Of a stretch of 64,000 nucleotides of DNA, positions 51,396-62,791 are shown one piece after another. Position numbers and translations under genes: made by a program. Every line of letters begins with the position of its first letter. Within the stretch, counting starts at the first letter, position 1. The notes under the pieces were generated by a model. That model ran no database searches and was not told the origin of the DNA. It saw only the letters and a program-made list of their open reading frames with translations. Source of the stretch: Rhodobiaceae bacterium (GTDB lineage Bacteria > Pseudomonadota > Alphaproteobacteria > Rhizobiales > Tepidamorphaceae); the NCBI GenBank assembly GCA_020637985.1, contig JACKJK010000006.1, positions 1 to 64,000 on the forward strand, in the 5' to 3' direction.

Positions 51396-51454
51396 GCCAT
51401 GGGCAAGACGGCGGGCTGCTCCGCAAACGAAGCAGCCGGCGATCCCCCCATGGC
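51396..51454 (-). promoter_or_regulatory. pnp leader nested hairpin
   Basis: On the minus-strand transcript two perfect nested stems form: the outer GCCATGGG (51396-51403) with CCCATGGC (51447-51454) and the inner GGCTGCT (51414-51420) with AGCAGCC (51431-51437). They lie 79-137 nt before the pnp start. In E. coli a long pnp leader hairpin is cut by RNase III and then used for PNPase autoregulation; this is a structural counterpart candidate. The pairing is seen directly; RNase III processing is inferred. Confidence 0.55.
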
Positions 51455-51537
51455 CTCTCTGCGCGTTGGGGGTATGTGGCGCGACGGCGATCCGCCGGAA
51501 TGCTGCCGCGCCGGTTCGATGCGATCGGTCGAGGTTG

Positions 51538-51560
51538 CCGGGCGCTTGCATCGCGCCCGG
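51538..51560 (-). other. Hairpin immediately after rpsO
   Basis: CCGGGCGC and GCGCCCGG form an 8-bp perfect stem with a 7-nt loop, beginning 10 nt beyond the rpsO stop codon. It lacks a T-run on the transcript side, so it is more likely a processing or stabilising hairpin, or an attenuator allowing read-through into pnp, than a strong terminator. Confidence 0.6.
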
Positions 51561-51570
51561 AAGCCTGCGC

Positions 51571-51840
51571 CTAGCGGCGCAGGCCGAGACGACCGATCAG
51601 GTCCTTGTAACGCTCCTCGTCCTTGCGCTTGACGTAGTCGAGAAGCTGGCGGCGCTGCGAGACCATCTTCAGAAGGCCGCGGCGCGAATGGTTGTCCTTT
51701 TTGTGGGACTTGAAGTGCTCGGTGAGATTGGCAATCCGCTCCGACAGGATGGCAACCTGCACTTCGGGAGAGCCGGTGTCGCCGGACTTCTTGGAATACT
51801 CACTGATGAGCGCTGCCTTGCGCTCGGGCGTAATCGACAT
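51571..51840 (-). CDS. rpsO: 30S ribosomal protein S15
   Basis: 89 residues, the exact family length. Conserved S15 sequence throughout: MSITPERKAALISEYSKKSG, GSPEVQVAILSERIANLTEH, SRRGLLKMVSQRRQLLDYVK and DLIGRLGLRR at the C-terminus. It binds the central domain of 16S rRNA early in 30S assembly. It lies between truB (247 bp upstream, a gap with no gene seen and a likely promoter) and pnp. Confidence 0.98.
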   Translation of the reverse strand: MSITPERKAALISEYSKKSGDTGSPEVQVAILSERIANLTEHFKSHKKDNHSRRGLLKMVSQRRQLLDYVKRKDEERYKDLIGRLGLRR

Positions 51841-52087
51841 CGCTTCTTCCTTTCACAAACGGTGTTACCGGCCCTCATCCACCGCACGGCGGACAAACAC
51901 AAACCTGCGATTGAACCCTTGGTCGGGAGGATGTCGCGGGCCGCTGCTGCGGCACGTGCCGGGATGTCGTCCAGCACGGTCGCGTGTCCGCCGGTCATAC
52001 TGCACCTGCGAACACGGGCGCTCTTATGACGGATTTTTTCCCGTTTGGCCAGCGTAAAAGGCTCAGCGCGCCCGCGGGGCGATCGGC

Positions 52088-53014
52088 TCAGTACTGGAAG
52101 ATGCGGCGGGGGTGGATGCGTCCGCCGTCGCCCTCGCCGATGGCGACCGCGCGGCCTTCGCACATCACGCAGACGGGTCCATGCACGAGCGGGGCGTCGC
52201 GGCCACGCAGCAGAGCCGGCTGGCCGCGCGCCAGCGTCGCCGCGTCGTCAGCGCGCAATGTTATCTTAGTCATGCCTGTCAGGGCCACCTCGAGCGGCCT
52301 CAGCAGGCGCGTGAGACCGTCGGCGCCATGCTCAGCGGCGGCCTCGATGATCTCGAAGGTGACCATGTCCGCTTCCATGAAGGGGCCGACGCGCAGCCGC
52401 CGCAAGGCCCCGACATGGCCCTGGCAGCCAAGCGCCGCGCCGAGGTCGCGGGCAATGGCGCGGATGTAGGTGCCCTTGCCGCAATCGCATTCGAGCGTCG
52501 TGCGCTCCAGCCGCTCGTCAGCGGTGGCCGTCCCCAGCCTTTCGAGGCGATGGATGTCCACCTCGCGCTCGGCCATCTCGACCGCCTCGCCGCTGCGCGC
52601 GCGCGCATAGGCGCGCTCGCCGGCGACCTTGATCGCCGAATAGGCGGGCGGAACCTGCGCAATTCGTCCGACGAAGCGCGGCAACAGCCGGTCGATCTCT
52701 TCCGCGGTCGGGCGGCTGGCGCTTTCGGCAACGATTTCGCCCTCGAGGTCGTCGGTCGCCGTGCGTGCGCCCCAGACCGCGTCGAAGCGGTAGATCTTGG
52801 CGGCATCGACGATGAAGGGAACCGTCTTGGTCGCCTCGCCAAGGGCGACGGGCAGCAGTCCGGATGCCAGCGGATCGAGCGTGCCGGCGTGCCCGGCCTT
52901 GGGGCAGTCGAAAATGCGCTTCAGCCGCGACAAGGCCTGGTTGGAGGACATGCCCAGCGGCTTGTCGAGGACCAACCAGCCGTGAACGGTCGATTTGCGG
53001 TGCCTGCGGCCCAT
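52088..53014 (-). CDS. truB: tRNA pseudouridine-55 synthase
   Basis: 308 residues. GWLVLDKPLGMSSNQALSRL and the catalytic motif GHAGTLDPLASGLLPVALGE with its Asp identify TruB, which makes pseudouridine 55 in the T-loop of tRNAs. RIAQVPPAYSAIKVAGERAY and CGKGTYIRAIARDLGAALGC are also conserved. The start at 53014 (MGRRHRKSTVHG) is chosen because an upstream start would overlap rbfA. The stop of rbfA is 37 bp upstream, so the genes are likely one transcript. Confidence 0.96.
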   Translation of the reverse strand: MGRRHRKSTVHGWLVLDKPLGMSSNQALSRLKRIFDCPKAGHAGTLDPLASGLLPVALGEATKTVPFIVDAAKIYRFDAVWGARTATDDLEGEIVAESASRPTAEEIDRLLPRFVGRIAQVPPAYSAIKVAGERAYARARSGEAVEMAEREVDIHRLERLGTATADERLERTTLECDCGKGTYIRAIARDLGAALGCQGHVGALRRLRVGPFMEADMVTFEIIEAAAEHGADGLTRLLRPLEVALTGMTKITLRADDAATLARGQPALLRGRDAPLVHGPVCVMCEGRAVAIGEGDGGRIHPRRIFQY

Positions 53015-53051
53015 GGCAATTCCGGTCGTCTCGCGCGCTCGCCGCCGGGGC

Positions 53052-53459
53052 TCAGTCGCCGGCTTCGGGATCGCCGGAGGTGTCGCGGCGAACCAGTGGC
53101 GAATCGAGCAGCGCATCCATGTGCGCGCCGACGTCGAAACTCTCGTCGCGCCGGAAATGCAGGTCGGGGACGCGCTTGAGATCGATGCGATGGCCGAGCA
53201 GGCCGCGGATGTACTTGCGATGGCGGTCGAGCGCGACGAGCACCTGCGGCTCGTCGCGGCCGCCCAGCGGCATCACATAGGCCGTCGCCTGGCGCAGGTC
53301 CGGGCTGACGCGCACCTCGGAGACGGTGACGACGTGGGTTTCCAGCACGGGATCGGTGACCTCTCCGCGCTGCAGGATTTCCGACAGCGCGTGGCGCAGC
53401 AGTTCACCGACACGCAACTGGCGCTGGCCCTGGCGGGAGGATCTGGGCGCGGCGTTCAT
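53052..53459 (-). CDS. rbfA: Ribosome-binding factor A
   Basis: 135 residues. The N-terminal SSRQGQRQLRVGELLRHALS and the KH-type core VSEVRVSPDLRQATAYVMPL and LKRVPDLHFRRDESFD are typical of RbfA, a 30S maturation factor acting on the 5' helix of 16S rRNA. The start at 53459 has GGAG eight bases upstream, so the longer frame is not used. It sits between infB (93 bp upstream) and truB, as in most proteobacteria. Confidence 0.95.
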   Translation of the reverse strand: MNAAPRSSRQGQRQLRVGELLRHALSEILQRGEVTDPVLETHVVTVSEVRVSPDLRQATAYVMPLGGRDEPQVLVALDRHRKYIRGLLGHRIDLKRVPDLHFRRDESFDVGAHMDALLDSPLVRRDTSGDPEAGD

Positions 53460-53552
53460 GCATCGTCTCCGCAACGGGTTCACGCTAGCGTGTCCGGGCT
53501 GCAGCGCGCGGAAACCCGCGCGCCGCATTTGCATCAAGACCTGTTCGAACGG

Positions 53553-56105
<2,553 letters not shown>

Positions 56106-56190
56106 CAATCAACTGTCCCTTGCGGCAAGGTCGCCGCGGTTACCATGGTCGTGGCCACGCCACATCCGAAATCCGTTCGCCGCGCCGCGA

Positions 56191-56871
56191 TCAGGCGGCG
56201 CCGTCATCCACAAAACGCGCCAGGCGCGCCACGGCCGTACATGCCGCGCCTCCCTGGCGACCCTTTCTCGCGGCAGCATGTACCACATTCGTGCCGCCGA
56301 GCGCCAAGCCCAACTCATCGCCGGAAAACAGGCGCCATACCGGCGGCAATCCCGTTTCCAGCCTCGCGGCGCCGGCGCGTGCCGCCGCCGCCAGTTTCTC
56401 CACGCCGTCCTGCGCCGCCTCGCTCGCGTGCAGGACGCAGGCCGCCTCGCCGGAGCGCAGCGCCGCCTCCACCTTGGCGAAGCCGGTGACCAGATCACCG
56501 GCCTTGCGCGCCAGGCCTAGCATGCCGAGGGCCGCGGCGCGCAGCGCGCCCTCGACATCGGCCACCAGCGTTTCCGGCACGCTGACCTGGCGCCGGAAGC
56601 CGCGGGCAAAGGCCTTCCTGCGGACGGCCTCGCCGAGCGTGTCCGCACGCGCCGTCACCCAGACACCCCGGCCCGGCAGACGGCGCTTGAGATCCGCGAC
56701 GACCCGCCCTTCCGGGTCGAGCACGAAGCGGATCAATTCCGTTTCCGCAGCCGGCTTGCGCGAAACCACGCACGTGCGCTGCGGGTCGCGGCGCCGGCCC
56801 GAACGCGGGCCGTCATCGCGCAGATCGTCGTCGCCGGCCTCAGGCGCCGGCGGCGTCGGAAGTCTCGTCAT
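56191..56871 (-). CDS. YlxR-L7Ae fusion RNA-binding protein
   Basis: 226 residues with two domains. An N-terminal YlxR (DUF448) domain, about 30-100, contains RTCVVSRKPAAETELIRFVL and DLKRRLPGRGVWVTARADTL. An L7Ae/L30e-like domain, about 115-215, contains LGMLGLARKAGDLVTGFAKV and WRLFSGDELGLALGGTNVVH. Fusion of the two, which are separate genes (ylxR, ylxQ) in Gram-positives, is common in alphaproteobacteria. The start overlaps the nusA 3' end by 32 bp. Likely role: nucleic-acid binding in transcription or ribosome assembly, by neighbourhood with nusA and infB. Confidence 0.9.
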   Translation of the reverse strand: MTRLPTPPAPEAGDDDLRDDGPRSGRRRDPQRTCVVSRKPAAETELIRFVLDPEGRVVADLKRRLPGRGVWVTARADTLGEAVRRKAFARGFRRQVSVPETLVADVEGALRAAALGMLGLARKAGDLVTGFAKVEAALRSGEAACVLHASEAAQDGVEKLAAAARAGAARLETGLPPVWRLFSGDELGLALGGTNVVHAAARKGRQGGAACTAVARLARFVDDGAA

Positions 56872-58459
56872 CGCCAGCCTCCTCGCCGGCCTCGGCCGGT
56901 TCGGGCTCCGGCTCGATCCAGCCGGCCGCGAGACGGGCAGCCATGATCATGCGTTCGGCCTCCTCGCGGCTGAGATCGAAGCCCTTGAGGATGCCGTCGT
57001 GGCGGACGATCTCGCCCTCGGAGCGCTCGCTCCAGCCGACGAGGTCGTCGGTGGCGCAACCGGCGAGGTCCTCGACCGTCTTGATGCCGTCCTCGCCGAA
57101 CACCACCATCATCGCGGTATCGACGCCCTCGATCTCGCGCAACGCATCCTCGACGCCCAGTTCGCGGCGGCGCGCGTCGCGCTCGCCCTCGATGCGCTCC
57201 AGGTACTCGTTGGCGCGGGTCTGGATCTCGACCGCGGTATCCTCGTCGAAACCCTCGATGGAGGAAATCTCGTCGATGTCCACGTAGGCGAGTTCCTCGA
57301 CGCTGGTGAAGCCCTCGGACACCAGCAGCTGGGCGACCATCTCGTCGACGTCGATCGCCTCGACGAACAGGTCGGTGCGCTCGACGAACTCAGCCTGCCG
57401 GCGCTGCGATTCCTCTTCCTCGGTCAGGATGTCGATATCCCAGCCGGTGAGCTGCGAGGCCAGGCGGACGTTCTGGCCGCGCCGCCCGATGGCAAGGCTC
57501 AACTGTTCGTCGGGAACGACGACCTCGATGCGCTCGGCGTCCTCGTCGAGCACGACCTTGGTGACTTCGGCCGGAGCAAGCGCGTTGACGATGAAGCTGG
57601 CCGCGTCGGGCGACCAGGGAATGATGTCGATCTTCTCGCCCTGCAGCTCCTGGACCACGGCCTGGACGCGGCTGCCGCGCATGCCGACGCAGGCGCCGAC
57701 CGGGTCGATCGAGCTGTCGTTGGACAAGACCGCGATCTTGGCGCGGCTGCCGGCATCGCGCGCCACCGAGCGGATCTCGATGATGCCGTCGTAGATCTCC
57801 GGCACTTCCTGGGCAAACAGCCTGGCCATGAACTGCGGGTGCGTACGCGACAGGAAGATCTGCGGCCCGCGCGGCTCGCGGCGCACGTCGTAGATGAAGG
57901 CGCGGATGCGGTCGCCGGGCCGATAGGCCTCGCGCGGGATCATCTCGTCGCGGCGGATGATGCCCTCGCCGCGGCCCAGGTCGACGATCACGTTGCCGTA
58001 TTCGACGCGCTTGACCAGGCCGTTGATGACCTCGCCGACGCGATCCTTGTACTCATCGTACTGGCGGTCGCGCTCGGCCTCGCGAACCTTCTGCACGATC
58101 ACCTGCTTGGCGCTCTGCGCGGCGATGCGGCCGAAATCGAGCGGCGGCAGGGGATCGGCGATGAAGTCGCCGACGCGGGCCGCCGGGTTGCGCGCATGCG
58201 CGTCCTTGAGCAGGATCTCTATGGCAGGGTTCTCGACCTCGTCGACGACGGTCAGCAGGCGGGACAGGCGGATCTCGCCGGTGCGCCCGTCGATCTCGGC
58301 GCGCATCTCGGTCTCGTTGCCGTAGCGCGAGCGCGCCGCCTTCTGGATCGCGTCTTCCATCGCCTCGATGACGATCTGGCGATCGATCGACTTCTCGCGC
58401 GCGACCGCATCGGCGATCTGCAGGAGTTCAAGCCTGTTGGCGCTCACCGCAGCGTTCAT
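56840..58459 (-). CDS. nusA: Transcription termination/antitermination factor NusA
   Basis: 539 residues. The N-terminal RNA polymerase-binding domain (LELLQIADAVAREKSIDRQI) is followed by S1 (about 135-200, VNGLVKRVEYGN-like region), KH1 (VLSNDSSIDPVGACVGMRGS), KH2 (LSLAIGRRGQNVRLASQLTG) and C-terminal acidic helical repeats (from about 350 on). It binds RNA polymerase and nascent RNA to control pausing, termination and antitermination. The 3' end overlaps the YlxR-type gene. Order rimP-nusA-ylxR-infB is the classical operon. Confidence 0.97.
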   Translation of the reverse strand: MNAAVSANRLELLQIADAVAREKSIDRQIVIEAMEDAIQKAARSRYGNETEMRAEIDGRTGEIRLSRLLTVVDEVENPAIEILLKDAHARNPAARVGDFIADPLPPLDFGRIAAQSAKQVIVQKVREAERDRQYDEYKDRVGEVINGLVKRVEYGNVIVDLGRGEGIIRRDEMIPREAYRPGDRIRAFIYDVRREPRGPQIFLSRTHPQFMARLFAQEVPEIYDGIIEIRSVARDAGSRAKIAVLSNDSSIDPVGACVGMRGSRVQAVVQELQGEKIDIIPWSPDAASFIVNALAPAEVTKVVLDEDAERIEVVVPDEQLSLAIGRRGQNVRLASQLTGWDIDILTEEEESQRRQAEFVERTDLFVEAIDVDEMVAQLLVSEGFTSVEELAYVDIDEISSIEGFDEDTAVEIQTRANEYLERIEGERDARRRELGVEDALREIEGVDTAMMVVFGEDGIKTVEDLAGCATDDLVGWSERSEGEIVRHDGILKGFDLSREEAERMIMAARLAAGWIEPEPEPAEAGEEAGDDETSDAAGA

Positions 58460-58538
58460 TTGCCCGCTCCGTCGAACTGCGCTGTGGTCATCTGCCTTCT
58501 CCTCTCACGGGGCCGCTCGCTGCGGCCGATTGAAAACG

Positions 58539-59171
58539 TCAATGATGGCGCGCCTTGCCGCCGCGCGGACCGGCGCCGGCACCGGTGCGTCCGAGCGCGG
58601 CATCGATGAGCGCGTCGGTCAGTATCAGGCGCGCGTCGGCGATGTCGTCGAACGGCAGCGCGACCTTGGCAGGGCCGTCTTCCGTCTCGATCTCCATATC
58701 GAACACGTCGTCGTGCACACTGGCGATCCGACCGCGGAAACGGCGGCGGCCATCGATGCCGAAATTCAGTTCCACCTTCGCCAGGTGACCCGCCCAGCGC
58801 TCGAAATCGCTGCGCCTGACCAGCGGGCGGTCGATGCCGGGAGACGAGATCTCCAGGTTGTAGGCCTTGTCGATGGGATCCTCGACGTCGAGCACCGGCG
58901 AGACGGCGTTGCTGACGGTCTCGCAATCCTCGACGGTCATCTCGCCGTCGCCGCGCTCGGCCATGATCTGCAGCGTCAGCCCGTCGCGCCCCGACAGGCG
59001 CACGCGCACGAGCCGGTAGCCGATGTCGGCGAGGACCGGCTCGACGATCGCGGCAATGCGCGCATCAAGGCCCGCCTCGCGCACAAGACGCGGCTCGGCC
59101 AGAGCATCGGCCCCGCCGGCAGGGTGTGCATTATCGTTGCCTGCAGCTTCGTTGTCGTTGGCGCCCGTCAT
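58539..59171 (-). CDS. rimP: Ribosome maturation factor RimP
   Basis: 210 residues. VEPVLADIGYRLVRVRLSGR and the conserved VEDCETVSNAVSPVLDVEDP and YNLEISSPGIDRPLVRRSDF identify RimP, needed for 30S maturation. The C-terminal Sm-like domain ends in a basic tail. The ATG at 59171 is preferred over a TTG 11 codons earlier. It is the first gene of the nusA-infB cluster and is divergent from a methyltransferase gene; the 184-bp space should hold the operon promoter. Confidence 0.95.
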   Translation of the reverse strand: MTGANDNEAAGNDNAHPAGGADALAEPRLVREAGLDARIAAIVEPVLADIGYRLVRVRLSGRDGLTLQIMAERGDGEMTVEDCETVSNAVSPVLDVEDPIDKAYNLEISSPGIDRPLVRRSDFERWAGHLAKVELNFGIDGRRRFRGRIASVHDDVFDMEIETEDGPAKVALPFDDIADARLILTDALIDAALGRTGAGAGPRGGKARHH

Positions 59172-59355
59172 GGCGTTGCGGAGTTCCTTGTAAACTGCCG
59201 CCAATCCCGCCCGGTCGAAGCGGTCGAAACGACCTTTGGCGCGGGCCCGGGAACCGGACCCACCTCATCAGCGACCTGATTGAGATTGGAATGGGCGCAA
59301 TATAGTCCTTTTGTCGCAGTTCGCAAGACGACTTGCAGCAGGAAGGATCAATGCC

Positions 59356-60054
59356 ATGGGACGGAGCGGCGACATCGGAGCGGCATTCGCCGCGATTGCA
59401 CGCGACTACGACGCGGCGCGACCGCGCCTGGTGCCCTGCTTCGAAGCCTTCTACGGCACCGCCGTTTCGCTCACCGCCGCGGCGCTGGAAGGCCGCGCGG
59501 CGCCGGCGATCACGGACCTGGGCGCGGGCACCGGCCTGCTGGCCGCCTTCGTTGCGCAACGCCTCCCCGGCGCGCGGCTGACGCTGATCGACCTTGCCGG
59601 CGACATGCTGGCGGAAGCGGAGAAGCGCCTACGGCCGGTGACGAAGGACTTCACCTGCGTCACGGCCGACTATTCCGCGATTCGATTGCCGCAGCAGCAG
59701 GACGCCTTCGTCTCGGCGCTCTCCATCCATCACCTTGCGGACGAGGCCAAGCAGGCGCTGTTCCGCGCGATTCACGGCGCACTGAAGCCGGGCGGCATCT
59801 TCGTCAACGCCGAGCAGGTCGCGCCGGAGCCGCCGGCGACCATGGCAGATGCGCTCAGCGTGTGGGAAGACGCGGTGCGTGCTGCCGGCGGCAGCGAAGC
59901 GGAACTCGCCGGAGCGCGGATACGCATGACGCACGATCGATGCGCCAGTGAACGCGCGCAACTGGCCTGGCTCGCCGAGGCCGGTTTCAAGCAGGTGGCG
60001 ACGGCGTTCCGGTCCGGCATCTTCGCCGTCTACAGCGCCCACAAGCCGGACTGA
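59356..60054 (+). CDS. Class I SAM-dependent methyltransferase
   Basis: 232 residues. Motif I ITDLGAGTGLLAAFVAQRLP and the acidic end of strand 2 in LTLIDLAGDMLAEAE define a SAM-binding Rossmann fold. DAFVSALSIHHLADEAKQAL and KPGGIFVNAEQV are the typical post-motifs of the UbiE/small-molecule group. A good AGGAAGGA site precedes the ATG at 59356; a TTG 15 codons earlier is less likely. Substrate unknown. It is convergent with trmB, 8 bp apart, and divergent from rimP. Confidence 0.85.
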   Translation: MGRSGDIGAAFAAIARDYDAARPRLVPCFEAFYGTAVSLTAAALEGRAAPAITDLGAGTGLLAAFVAQRLPGARLTLIDLAGDMLAEAEKRLRPVTKDFTCVTADYSAIRLPQQQDAFVSALSIHHLADEAKQALFRAIHGALKPGGIFVNAEQVAPEPPATMADALSVWEDAVRAAGGSEAELAGARIRMTHDRCASERAQLAWLAEAGFKQVATAFRSGIFAVYSAHKPD

Positions 60055-60062
60055 GGCCGGGT

Positions 60063-60773
60063 TCAGACGCGCTCGAAGGTGAGGTAGGTCGGGGTGCGCC
60101 CCTCGCGCAGGGCCTTCGCCTCGTAGCGCGTGCCGGGCCAGCCTGGCCACGGCTGGCGCCAGTCATCCGCGGTGCACACAAGCCAGCGGAAGTCGCGGCG
60201 CGGGCGCATCTGCATCAGCGTCCACGTCACATAGTCCGACCAGTCGGACGCAAACCGCAGCTGGGCGCCGGGCTTGAGCACGCGCGCAAGTGCATCGAGC
60301 GATTGCTGCGACACGAAGCGGCGTTTCCAGTGGCGGCGCTTGGGCCAGGGATCGAGGTAGAGGAGGTCGACGCGATCGAGGCCCTGCGCAGGCAGCCAGT
60401 CGAGGAGGTCATGGGCGTCGCCGCAATACAGGCGGACATTGCGCAGTTCGCGGTCGTCTATCTCGACCAGCATCTTGGCCATGCCGTTCAGGTAGGCCTC
60501 GGCGCCGATGAAACCCCAGCCGGGGTTGGCCTGCGCGCCGGCGGCAAGATGCTCGCCACCGCCGAAACCGATCTCCAGCACGAGCGTCGCGGGGGCATGG
60601 GGGAAGAGGTCGGCGAGCGCGCACGGGGCGGGCCGCGCAAGGTCGATGGCCAGGCGCGGCAGCAGGGATTCGAACAGATCGCTCTGGCGCTCGCGCAAGG
60701 GGTGTCCCTTGCGGCGCCCGAAGAGCCGCTTGGCCCTGTCGCCGGGCGCTGCAGGTCCGCTGGACGACGTCAC
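60063..60773 (-). CDS. trmB: tRNA (guanine-N7-)-methyltransferase
   Basis: 236 residues from GTG at 60773. Motif I LVLEIGFGGGEHLAAGAQAN, FIGAEAYLNGMAKML and the family signature YLDPWPKRRHWKRRFVSQQS identify TrmB, which makes m7G46 in tRNA variable loops. The frame continues 24 codons upstream into metK, but the GTG start lies 10 bp after the metK stop and gives the usual start just ahead of RLFGRRKGHPLRERQSDLFE. It is probably co-transcribed with metK, a sensible link since it consumes SAM. Confidence 0.95.
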   Translation of the reverse strand: MTSSSGPAAPGDRAKRLFGRRKGHPLRERQSDLFESLLPRLAIDLARPAPCALADLFPHAPATLVLEIGFGGGEHLAAGAQANPGWGFIGAEAYLNGMAKMLVEIDDRELRNVRLYCGDAHDLLDWLPAQGLDRVDLLYLDPWPKRRHWKRRFVSQQSLDALARVLKPGAQLRFASDWSDYVTWTLMQMRPRRDFRWLVCTADDWRQPWPGWPGTRYEAKALREGRTPTYLTFERV

Positions 60774-60783
60774 GTGGATGGCG

Positions 60784-62010
<1,227 letters not shown>

Positions 62011-62098
62011 GAGCGTCTCCCGCCTGTCGGGCCGGATACGAACGTCCGGCGGTCGAGTTCCTGTCCCGCGCGCGGGAATCCGGCGCGTTTTGACAGCG

Positions 62099-62110
62099 TG
62101 TCACGTGACA
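62099..62110. promoter_or_regulatory. Palindrome TGTCACGTGACA upstream of metK
   Basis: A perfect 12-bp palindrome 88 bp upstream of the metK start, in the 173-bp gap between the XRE regulator stop and metK. It is a plausible operator for a dimeric repressor of SAM synthesis, or alternatively part of the regulator's own 3' region. The symmetry is read directly; the regulator is not known. Confidence 0.4.
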
Positions 62111-62183
62111 GTCAAGGATGGGAGAGCGCCGCGACGCCGGGGCATCCGGCAAACGCGACAGGCCGACGCAACAGGAAGCGGAA

Positions 62184-62588
62184 TCAATCGCCGGCTTCGG
62201 CGGCGGCCTTGACCATGTCGATGATGCGGCGGCGCAGGTTGGCATCCTTGATGCGGAAGAAGGCGCGATTGAGCGTAACGCCGTCGGCGCTTGCCAGCAG
62301 GGACGCATCGAACCCCGCCTGCGGCGGTTCCGCCATGCCGTGTCCGGCTGCATGCGAGGCACCCAGCCCCTCGTAGAAATAGGAGACCGGCACATCGAGA
62401 ATGCGCGCGATCTCGAACAGCCGGCTGGCGCCGATCCGGTTCGAGCCCTTCTCGTATTTCTGCACCTGCTGGAAGGTCAGCCCGAGACGCTCGCCGAGTT
62501 TTTCCTGACTCATCTCGACCAGCATCCGGCGCATGCGCACGCGGCTGCCGACATGGACGTCTACGGGATGGGGTTTCTTGTCGGACAT
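62184..62588 (-). CDS. XRE-family regulator, PhrR-like
   Basis: 134 residues. An N-terminal Cro/CI-type helix-turn-helix (GSRVRMRRMLVEMSQEKLGE, then LTFQQVQKYEKGSNRIGASR) is followed by a conserved alpha C-terminal region (NRAFFRIKDANLRRRIIDMV). Small XRE regulators of this type lie between lnt and metK in rhizobia; PhrR of Sinorhizobium medicae, a stress- and pH-responsive regulator gene, is next to actA, an lnt homologue, and fits this context. The gene may regulate lnt, metK or stress genes; targets are not shown here. The AT-rich region 62589-62790 upstream holds its promoter and no gene. Confidence 0.85.
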   Translation of the reverse strand: MSDKKPHPVDVHVGSRVRMRRMLVEMSQEKLGERLGLTFQQVQKYEKGSNRIGASRLFEIARILDVPVSYFYEGLGASHAAGHGMAEPPQAGFDASLLASADGVTLNRAFFRIKDANLRRRIIDMVKAAAEAGD

Positions 62589-62791
62589 ATCTATTCACAC
62601 CTGCGATGACGGTGCACCTTGGCTCGTCGTCGTTGCCGGAGGGCAACCATCACGGCGCCTTCCCTTCTTGCATCACTATCGCCCAAACAAATTTACGCAT
62701 CTTGTTCATGATACACCGGCGAATCGGTTAAATCCTTATCCTTTCGGTAACTTTTTCAATCAACCGCGCCGTGTAAAATTCCCGCCGCGTA

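Noticed and set aside
51318..51551. Longer N-terminal form of PNPase
   Set aside because: The upstream frame is the structured rpsO-pnp spacer; the conserved PNPase start MFDIQRVEI is at 51317.
62011..62183. SAM riboswitch in the metK leader
   Set aside because: No recognisable SAM-II, SAM/SAH or SAM-I core could be traced by eye; only a palindrome is supported.
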